From Aspidapion aeneum (Eukaryota; Arthropoda; Insecta; Coleoptera; Brentidae), in NCBI GenBank assembly GCA_963576565.1, contig OY755047.1, forward strand, positions 1,488,001 to 1,552,000: DNA of 64,000 nt. Reading direction: 5' to 3'. The position numbers were made by a program, and so were the translations under genes. The notes under the pieces were generated by a model. That model saw only the letters and a list, made by a program, of their open reading frames with translations. It was not told the DNA's origin and did no database searches. Shown here one piece after another: positions 57,152-64,000 of the stretch (positions are counted from its first letter, which is position 1; each line of letters begins with the position of its first letter).

Positions 57152-57562
57152 TGTTACGGGTTCACAACGACAAATTAAAAACTCGCAATTGTTGAAAACG
57201 ATACGTCAATTTATTTCCACAAATTATGTACAAAAACACGCACTCCAACTTACTAATAATTCACCACTATAATCGGTCTATTAACTTCGTGTTATTAGCT
57301 CACGATCACTTCAGTATGTTATCTGTGACTGACTGACTGATGCACGACGTCCGGCCTTATATATGAGGGCTGCCCACTATTCTAGAACCCTTGTTCGATT
57401 CGCAATCATTCCAGCCCTTTTCTAGACTTCCGCATACCAGTTTGTCACAGATAACGCAACTAAACCTAGATTAAGAATACAACCATAAAATACATCAACC
57501 TAATACTACACTAAACCTAAATAAATTCTAACTATAACATTTAAATACTTAAATTTGTAACA
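57152..57562 (-). repeat. 3' LTR of the Ty3/Gypsy element
   Basis: 411 bp, identical to the 5' LTR except at 57364. On the minus strand it has a TATATAAG box, and AATAAA (complement of 57210-57215) as a possible polyadenylation signal. Confidence 0.95.
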
Positions 57563-57576
57563 CTATCCTCCTCTTC
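57563..57576 (-). promoter_or_regulatory. Polypurine tract
   Basis: Minus-strand GAAGAGGAGGATAG directly precedes the 3' LTR and overlaps the pol stop codon TGA (57575-57577). This is the expected second-strand primer site. Confidence 0.85.
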
Positions 57577-60500
57577 AGGTTTGATCGCCTCGATCAACAT
57601 TTCCCAGGTAAGGTTTTAGTCTGTCTAGATGAACAACTTTCATCTTGGACTTCGGGCTTTTCTGGATTCGGTAGACTACATCATTAATTCTCTTAACAAC
57701 TTTATAAGGCCCTTCCCATGGTGGTGTCAACTTAGGTGATCTTCCTTTCTTGCGTTGAGGATTGTATAGCCAGACTTGATCATTCTCTTTGAACCCTGAA
57801 GAGTTTGCTTTCAGGTCATATCTCGCTTTCATGCGGTCACTGGCTATTTCTATTCGCTCTCTAACCACTTCATGGATATAGTGCAGCTTTTGCCTTAAAC
57901 GTTCGACATAGTCATTAATCTCTAAGTGTTCTTCTTCAGGTGAACCAAACATGATATCACATGGTAAACGCAGTTCTCTACCAAACAGGATACTAGATGG
58001 AGTAGCTCCTGTCGTATTGTGAATGGCGGTTCTATAGGCCATCAAAAACAATGGAATATATTGGTCCCAATCTGTTTGGTGCTCATCAACAACTTTGCAC
58101 AGATGTTCTTCTATTGTTTTATTAAATCTTTCAACCATGCCATCTGACTGCGGATGTAAAGCCGTAGTCCGTGTTTTATGTATTCCTAAAAGGTCACAGA
58201 GATTCTGGAAGAGCTTTGATTCAAAGTTTCTTCCTTGATCTGAATGTAGTTCCAAAGGAATGCCAAATCGGCTGAAAACATCATTTACCAGAACTTCCGC
58301 AACTGTAGTGGCCTCTTGGTTAGGCAAAGCAAAAACTTCTGGCCATTTGCTAAAGTAATCCATGACAACAAGGATGTATTTGTTGCCTTTTATAGTTTCT
58401 GGAAATGGTCCAGCCACATCAATGGCAATGCGTTCGAATGGTAGACCTACGTTATATTGTTTCATTTGACCTCTGGACCTTGTTTTGGGACCTTGGCTGG
58501 CTGCACAAGTCGAACATCGGCGGCACCAGTTTTTCACATCTTGAAAGTAATTGACCCAATAAAATCGGTTTCGAATTTTGTCCATGGTTTTATTTATGCC
58601 TAGGTGCGCGCCTGATTTTCCACCATGGCATTCGGCCATTATATTGTCTACCATGCTCCTAGGAACCACTACTTGATTAACCACAGTAAAGCCATCGGCA
58701 CTTTCCCAGGCACGTTTAAGGATGTTTTCCTCTACTATCAGTGAATCCCATTGTGCCCACAGTGATTTGAGTATCACCCCTTGGTTTGCGATATCTTGCC
58801 ATGATGGTCGTGGCTTGTTCTCTTCTTTCAATCGCAAGATAGGTCCTACATCTTTATCATTAAGTTGTGTGGTTCTAATCGAAGCCGACATCCATTCTTC
58901 ATCTGGTTCTAACTTTATCTGGCGCACGTAGGTAATTCCTTCTTTCTGGTCAATTTTCCTGCAATGTTTACAATCCTCGGGGCAAGGTCTTCTGGACAAT
59001 GCATCTGCATTATTATGCACCCTTCCTGCTCGGTGCTTAATTTGATAATGGTATTGTTGTAGCTTTTCTATCCATCTCGCGACTTGCCCCTCAGGTTGTT
59101 TCATTTTCATGAGCCACTGTAACGCAGCATGATCCGTTCTAATTAGAAACTCTTGTCCGTAGAGATATTTGTGAAAGTGATCTACGGATTTAACTATGGC
59201 TAGGAGCTCCTTTCTAGTAACACAATAATTTCTCTCTGGTTTGGATAGCTTCTTGCTGAAAAATTCGATGACCATTTCTACTCCATCTTGTACTTGGGAG
59301 AGTACTGCTCCTATGCCATCGTTGCTCGCATCAGTATCTAATATGAATTTTCCTTTTGGAATGGGATATGCAAGAATCGGACTAGAACATAATGCTGCTT
59401 TTAGTCTTCTAAATGCTTGGTCACATTCGGTATTCCATTTGTAAGAAGCTTTGTCTTCTGTAAGTCTATGTAACGGAGACGCTATTTTGGCGAATCCTTC
59501 TACAAATCGTCTGTAGTATGTACACAGACCCAAAAAGCTTCTCAATTCATGTTTGTCACGAGGTTGAGGCCATTCTTTTATTGCTTGTAGCTTCTTTTCG
59601 TCGGTATGGATGCCTTCTCGGGAAACGACGTGACCCAGGAACTCAACTTTTTCTTGGAACAGAAAACATTTCTTTGAGTTTAGTTTAAGATTTGCATTCC
59701 TGATTCTTGAGAATACTTCTCGTAAATTATCTAGATGTTCTTGAAATGATTTCCCCATTACTATGACATCATCCAAATAGACTAGGCAGGTTTTCCAAGT
59801 AAGGCCTCGTAGAACGACTTCCATTAGTCTTTCAAATGTAGCTGGGGCATTGCACAGGCCAAATGGCATCACATTAAACTGATAAAGTCCACTTCCAGCA
59901 GAGAATGCAGTCTTCTCTTTATCTCTTTCAAAGATTCCTACTTGCCAATACCCACTTTTCAGGTCAAGAGTAGAAAACCAATATGATCCTGCCAACGTTG
60001 TTAATGTGTCGTCTATTCTTGGCAGTGGGTAACTATCTTTCTTGGTCACATCGTTAAGTTTCCTGTAGTCGACACAAAATCTAGTACTTCCATCCTTTTT
60101 AGTGACCAACACCACAGGAGATGACCAAGGACTTGATGACTCTTCAATAACACCGTCGCTGAGCATTTTATTAATGAGATTGTGAACTTCTTCTTGCTTG
60201 GCCATTGGTAGTCTTCTTGGGGGTTGTCTTATCGGTTGGGCATCGCCAGTGTTGATAGCATGGTGAATAAGGTTTGTGCGTCCCGAACTACTCCTAGTTT
60301 CGAAGATATTACTTTGTTCTTCTATAAACTCTCTCGCTTTACGAAATTCTTCTGGAGTGAGATGTTGCCAAGTTGACTGAAATTGCTGAAGTACCTCCGT
60401 TGGTAACTTACTTTTATCCTCCGAAGTTGGCTCTTCACATCTTGTTACTTTCTGGACTGGCTCAAATAATGCTACCACCTCCCCCTTATTAATTTTGACA

Positions 60501-61267
60501 CTATTTGGGAAAATATTGGCGACTCTAATCGGGATGTCTTTATCGGTTTTAACTAGTGACTTTGCAACGAGGTAGGTGTTGGGTGTGTTTTGTTGGCTTA
60601 TGAGTCCGACGCAGCTTGATGTTTTACTTTCCAGCCTCCCAAAAATTATGGTCTCACTGTTACCGACTAGTCTTGTTGTGCATACTGCCACCACCTTAAT
60701 TGGTTCTTTATTGATGTGACTATTTGACAAAATGAACTCTTCGTTCCCAAATCTTAGGGTATTAAGTTTATTATCAAACGCAAATCCATGTTTACTTATC
60801 AGGTCCATTCCCAAAATAAATTCGTCTTCTATGTCTGCAACTAATACCGAGTGGCGAATCTTCAACCTCCCCAGCTGTAGGTCTATGTCTGTCTGCCCCA
60901 ACACGTCGGCGGATTCTCCAGTCACAGTCTTAAGTGTTATTTTCTTTTCTGTTGGTCGAATTTTATATCTCGTTGCAATTTTGAACTTAAGCAATGATAT
61001 GGCAGCACCAGTGTCTACTGTTATATTAACTTTTCTTCCATTAATAAGCCCGTCGATGTTAGGACTGTCAGCAGTATGTTTTAAGCTCTTGATAGAGTAA
61101 ATTTTGGGGGCTAAATTCCCATTAGCCAACACCCGCCCCTCTGCGTTGACTAGTTTTAGTTTTCCTGATCTCTTCTTCGGTACTCTGTCCCAGTAGATGG
61201 TGAGCGAGACCTCATTTGGACACGACAATCGCGTTGAATATGCCCTGTACGTCCGCATCTGAAACAC
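57575..61267 (-). CDS. pol: Pol polyprotein (protease, reverse transcriptase, RNase H, integrase)
   Basis: 1230 codons from a GTG at 61267, open without stops; the frame is open back to 61288. In order: aspartic protease with DTGA at residues 85-88 and ILGMD near 151; reverse transcriptase with RFCVDYRKLN at about 396-405, MPFGLCNAPATF near 467-478 and catalytic YLDD at 497-500; RNase H with DTDAS at 644-648 and TDH at 711-713; integrase HHCC zinc finger (H881, H888, C918, C921), then D950, D1010 and E1046 as the catalytic triad, and a GPY motif at 1186-1188. Domain order RT-RNase H-integrase is that of Ty3/Gypsy. It lies one base back from the gag frame, so expression would need a -1 shift. 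Enzyme active sites all look intact. Confidence 0.96.
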   Translation of the reverse strand: MFQMRTYRAYSTRLSCPNEVSLTIYWDRVPKKRSGKLKLVNAEGRVLANGNLAPKIYSIKSLKHTADSPNIDGLINGRKVNITVDTGAAISLLKFKIATRYKIRPTEKKITLKTVTGESADVLGQTDIDLQLGRLKIRHSVLVADIEDEFILGMDLISKHGFAFDNKLNTLRFGNEEFILSNSHINKEPIKVVAVCTTRLVGNSETIIFGRLESKTSSCVGLISQQNTPNTYLVAKSLVKTDKDIPIRVANIFPNSVKINKGEVVALFEPVQKVTRCEEPTSEDKSKLPTEVLQQFQSTWQHLTPEEFRKAREFIEEQSNIFETRSSSGRTNLIHHAINTGDAQPIRQPPRRLPMAKQEEVHNLINKMLSDGVIEESSSPWSSPVVLVTKKDGSTRFCVDYRKLNDVTKKDSYPLPRIDDTLTTLAGSYWFSTLDLKSGYWQVGIFERDKEKTAFSAGSGLYQFNVMPFGLCNAPATFERLMEVVLRGLTWKTCLVYLDDVIVMGKSFQEHLDNLREVFSRIRNANLKLNSKKCFLFQEKVEFLGHVVSREGIHTDEKKLQAIKEWPQPRDKHELRSFLGLCTYYRRFVEGFAKIASPLHRLTEDKASYKWNTECDQAFRRLKAALCSSPILAYPIPKGKFILDTDASNDGIGAVLSQVQDGVEMVIEFFSKKLSKPERNYCVTRKELLAIVKSVDHFHKYLYGQEFLIRTDHAALQWLMKMKQPEGQVARWIEKLQQYHYQIKHRAGRVHNNADALSRRPCPEDCKHCRKIDQKEGITYVRQIKLEPDEEWMSASIRTTQLNDKDVGPILRLKEENKPRPSWQDIANQGVILKSLWAQWDSLIVEENILKRAWESADGFTVVNQVVVPRSMVDNIMAECHGGKSGAHLGINKTMDKIRNRFYWVNYFQDVKNWCRRCSTCAASQGPKTRSRGQMKQYNVGLPFERIAIDVAGPFPETIKGNKYILVVMDYFSKWPEVFALPNQEATTVAEVLVNDVFSRFGIPLELHSDQGRNFESKLFQNLCDLLGIHKTRTTALHPQSDGMVERFNKTIEEHLCKVVDEHQTDWDQYIPLFLMAYRTAIHNTTGATPSSILFGRELRLPCDIMFGSPEEEHLEINDYVERLRQKLHYIHEVVRERIEIASDRMKARYDLKANSSGFKENDQVWLYNPQRKKGRSPKLTPPWEGPYKVVKRINDVVYRIQKSPKSKMKVVHLDRLKPYLGNVDRGDQT

Positions 61268-61299
61268 TTTACATTTGGAGGGGATCGTCTACTTTCTTA
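61156..61299 (-). other. Gag-frame extension with zinc knuckle after a premature stop; overlap with pol
   Basis: In the gag frame, after TAA at 61299-61297, the sequence stays open to a second TAA at 61158-61156. This extension encodes a CCHC zinc knuckle, CFRCGRTGHIQRDC (61266-61225). Normal Gag would include it as nucleocapsid. Pol overlaps the extension in the -1 frame over 61288-61159. GGAAAAC right before the second stop is a possible but non-canonical slip site. Confidence 0.85.
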
Positions 61300-62391
61300 C
61301 AAAGAATCAATCTTCTCTATCAGTGACTGAAACAGTTGGTTTAGCGTTTTTAAGTTGACCTCCTCTCCAGTGCTCATTTCTTCTCCCTCCTGAATTGAAA
61401 CAGCTCTTACTTTTGGCCTGGAGATATTATTTGATGATTCAATTTCAAGGGCTCGAATCAACACTTCACTGCTGTTATGGAAGCGTTCTCGACGAAGTAA
61501 CTTTGCTAAGTCCGTGTCTCGCAAGCCGTTAATAAAGCGATCTACCGTAAAGGGATCTCTGTAATTTTCTGGCATATCTGGGTAAGCCAAGTACATCAGC
61601 CTCCTGATATCCGCTTCATACTCTTGTAATGACTCCCCTGCTCTTTGTTGGCGAATATTTAATTCTGACCAATGCAAATTTCGTAAATGTTCATCTCCAT
61701 ATCTTCTTTCTAAAACTGCCACTAAAGCATTGTAACTCTGTTTTTGTTCCGCTGGAATAGACCGTAAAAGTCCAAGAGCAGGTTCTCGTAGAGCTACTAA
61801 CAAAGCTCTAGCTTTTTCGTCATCGTTCCAACTATTTGCAGCGGCGGCAGCTTCAAATTGTTGTTTGTAGGTAGACCAGGAAGACGTACCATCAAAATTT
61901 GGAGGCTTAATGTTTTGGTTGGAATTCACAACATATCCCTGAGTTTTTATTTTGTTGTGTTCTTTCTGAAGCTGTATAAACTGCTTTGACATGTCCTGGA
62001 ATCTTTCTTCCATGGTTTGAAAAACTTCTTCCCTAACATTCTGTAGTTTGGTCTCCACTTTTTCTTCAACATTCTGCAATTTGTTTTGCACCTTTTCTTC
62101 TACATTCTGCATTCTTTGAGTTATTTCTTCCTTAAGACCTTCTGTTGCTACCTTAAATTCTCCTCTCAGCTGTTCGGAGTTGCTCTTTATTTGGTCGAAG
62201 TTTTCTTGCATACCATCTAATCTTTCTTCAAATGTCCGTCTCATATCGTTCTGGTTTTGTTCCATGGTCTGCTTCATGTCATCCATGGTGTGTTTCATAT
62301 CGCCCTGGTTTTGAGCTATTTGAGCTGCTAGAGCCTGCATCATTTTAGTTAAATCTTCCATCTTGGCCGATCTTTGTCTAGTAAGCATCAA
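61297..62391 (-). pseudogene. gag: Gag, truncated before nucleocapsid by a nonsense codon
   Basis: 364 codons from ATG at 62391. The N-terminal half is a long heptad-patterned coiled coil (MQNVEEKVQNKLQNVEEKVE and similar, about residues 20-150). It is followed by a retrotransposon Gag capsid-like domain: W-TYKQQFEAAA near 175, RALLVALREPALGLL, YNALVAVLERRYGDE, and L-EYEADIRRLMYLAYP. The frame ends in EKIDSL then TAA, although the zinc knuckle follows in the same frame 10 codons later. So I call this a nonsense-mutated Gag, not a natural end. Readthrough of TAA is the alternative. Confidence 0.88.
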
Positions 62392-63240
62392 CTTCCTGAT
62401 AAATCACTTAAAACGTCTATTTTAGGGCTATAAAGCGAATGTCGAAGTCGGTTTTTCAATATCTCTTCCAATTCTTAAATAGAACCTAATGGAATGTTCT
62501 GGAATATACTGGTAAATGCTACTCTTTCTGCTACTAGGCAAATGTAGAAGTCACTTTTTGATTATCTCTTTTGGTTCTCGAATAGACCGTCGTAGAATGT
62601 TCTGGAATATTCTAGCAATAATTTCTAATTCTTACTTTTAAAATAACTAAGCCACTGTCGAAGTCGGTATTTGTATATCTCTTCTAGTTTTTGAATAGAA
62701 CGTCGTAGAATGTTATGGAATCTTCTAGAAATTCTTTTTAGTTCTTACTTTTGAAATTACTAAGCTAATGTCGAAGTCTCTTTTTGGATATTTCTTCTGG
62801 TTTTCGAATAGAGCGTCGTAGAAAGTGATGGAATGTTCTAGAAATTCTTTCTGATTCTTACTTTTAAAATTACTAATCTAATGTCGAAGTCGGTATTTGT
62901 ATATCTCTTCTAGTTTTTGAATAGAACGTCGTAGAATGTTATAGAATATTCTAGAAAATCTCTCTAATTATCAATTTTTGGATTGTAAAGTTAATGTCGA
63001 AGTCGGTTCTTAAATATCTCTTTTAGTTTTTGAATAAAACAATATCGAACTTCTTCGAATATTCTGGAAAAATCACTTACTGTTTTTCTGTCCAATTGTC
63101 CTATCCGGTGGTAATATGTAAGGGTAGTCTTTGCACTATTCAGTTCCGAATATTCTGGCAAAATCACTTACTGCTCTTCTTTTTAATTGTCCTAGCCGGT
63201 GGTACTGTGTAAGGATAGTCTTTGCACTATTTATTTCTTT
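62392..63240 (-). repeat. 5' leader with a 113-bp tandem repeat (six units) and a 91-bp repeat (two units)
   Basis: GTCGAAGTC or its variants lie at 62441, 62544, 62657, 62770, 62883 and 62996, so the period is 113 bp in five of the six units and 103 in the outermost. A second repeat with AATATTCTGG and CTTTGCACTATT is present twice (63058 and 63149, period 91). The region lies between primer-binding site and gag and has no coding frame. Confidence 0.9.
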
Positions 63241-63241
63241 T

Positions 63242-63260
63242 AATCCCACTTCTGACACCA
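63242..63260 (-). promoter_or_regulatory. Primer-binding site, probably tRNA-Leu
   Basis: Minus strand TGGTGTCAGAAGTGGGATT starts two bases after the 5' LTR. It is complementary to a tRNA 3' end with CCA. From memory the sequence fits animal tRNA-Leu (acceptor end TTCTGACA); not verified by search. Confidence 0.75.
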
Positions 63261-63262
63261 AT

Positions 63263-63673
63263 TGTTACGGGTTCACAACGACAAATTAAAAACTCGCAAT
63301 TGTTGAAAACGATACGTCAATTTATTTCCACAAATTATGTACAAAAACACGCACTCCAACTTACTAATAATTCACCACTATAATCGGTCTATTAACTTCG
63401 TGTTATTAGCTCACGATCACTTCAGTATGTTATCTGTGACTGACTGACTGATGCACGACGTCCGGCCTTATATAGGAGGGCTGCCCACTATTCTAGAACC
63501 CTTGTTCGATTCGCAATCATTCCAGCCCTTTTCTAGACTTCCGCATACCAGTTTGTCACAGATAACGCAACTAAACCTAGATTAAGAATACAACCATAAA
63601 ATACATCAACCTAATACTACACTAAACCTAAATAAATTCTAACTATAACATTTAAATACTTAAATTTGTAACA
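63263..63673 (-). repeat. 5' LTR of the Ty3/Gypsy element
   Basis: 411 bp, one difference from the 3' LTR (G at 63475 against T). On the minus strand it has CCTATATAAGGCC, a TATA-type promoter. Confidence 0.95.
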
Positions 63674-64000
63674 GTATTATTACATACGGCTCAGAAGTAT
63701 GGCCAATCAAGGATAGAACAGAAAAAATGCTTTCCGCTACGGAGATGGACTATTGGAGAAGAGCAGCAGGGAAATCAAAAAGAGAAAGAGTTACAAATCA
63801 AAGAATAAGAGAAATTATGACAGTGGGGGAACATACTTTAGTGGATGATATAAGAACAAAGCAACTGGTGTGGTACGGACATGTACAAAGAATGAATGAT
63901 GAAAGACTACCTAAACAAATACTATAATGGAAACCAACTGGCCGAAGAAAACGAGGACGGCCAAGGAAAAGCTGGAGAGAAGGAATACACAGTGAAATAA
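63674..64000 (+). pseudogene. RTE-type LINE copy D, part after the Ty3/Gypsy insertion
   Basis: Continues from 57151 with ATTATTACATACGGC, and encodes MLSATEMDYWRRAAGKSKRERV and QLVWYGHVQRMNDERLPKQ. A stop (TAA, 63925-63927) replaces a glutamine codon. It runs off the end of the window before the LINE stop. Confidence 0.9.

Larger units (their letters stand above)
57152..63673 (-). mobile_element. Ty3/Gypsy LTR retrotransposon, complete, 6522 bp
   Basis: It is flanked by a 4-bp target duplication GTAT (57148-57151 and 63674-63677) and bounded by 411-bp LTRs starting TGTTAC and ending GTAACA. Transcription is on the minus strand. Order from the 5' LTR: LTR (63673-63263), primer-binding site, leader with two repeat arrays, gag, pol (protease, reverse transcriptase, RNase H, integrase), polypurine tract and 3' LTR. 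There is no envelope gene. The LTRs differ at one position (T at 57364, G at 63475), so the insertion is recent. Gag is interrupted by a nonsense codon. Confidence 0.95.

Noticed and set aside
58722..61100. Plus-strand frames opposite pol (69, 67 and 122 codons)
   Set aside because: They lie antisense to an intact, well-matched pol gene and have no recognisable domain.
63242..63260. A tRNA gene near the 5' LTR
   Set aside because: Only the 3'-end complement is present; there is no cloverleaf. It is a primer-binding site.

Overview
The window looks like one stretch of a large, AT-rich insect (or other arthropod) genome made almost entirely of transposable elements and tandem repeats. The evidence is the mix of RTE-, Jockey- and RNase H-type LINEs, a Penelope relic, a Ty3/Gypsy element, hAT, pogo, mariner and P-like DNA transposons, satellites, and no bacterial gene structure. 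I found no convincing single-copy host gene, rRNA, tRNA or CRISPR array. The species was not determined.

Layout. 1-5.3 kb: a 478-bp tandem repeat, an RTE LINE 3' fragment, a heptanucleotide array, and a 274-bp tandem repeat whose first copy carries a hammerhead-ribozyme-like core. 5.8-18.5 kb: about 26 copies of a 490-bp satellite with local higher-order structure. 19-30 kb: decayed pogo-like, foldback, hAT, Jockey and RTE pieces. 30.4-32.2 kb: a LINE split by a mariner-like foldback element. 32.5-36.7 kb: a 169-bp satellite with an RTE LINE inserted. 36.8-38.7 kb: a dispersed repeat split by a P-element-like transposon with an 8-bp target duplication. 39-42.4 kb: a Penelope relic split by an RNase H LINE, then nested hAT-like MITEs. 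42.9-47.9 kb: several minor tandem arrays, including one built from a Ty3/Gypsy reverse transcriptase fragment. 48.6-50.9 kb: a hAT relic split by a LINE and a pogo-type MITE. 51.6-55.6 kb: a decayed LINE and a dispersed repeat split by a pogo-like element. 57.1-63.7 kb: a nearly intact Ty3/Gypsy retrotransposon on the minus strand inside yet another RTE LINE copy.

The dominant story is nesting. At least ten insertions can be read from target-site duplications, and several are confirmed by an uninterrupted paralogous copy in this same window. The youngest is the Ty3/Gypsy element: its 411-bp LTRs differ at one base. It has an open 1230-codon pol, but a nonsense codon cuts Gag just before its zinc knuckle. 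The most unusual signals are the hammerhead-like core in the 274-bp repeat, two tiny palindromes (24 and 30 bp) each flanked by a perfect 7-bp direct repeat, and one dispersed repeat whose three copies are each split by a different transposon. All alignments were done by eye, so boundaries of decayed repeats are approximate.
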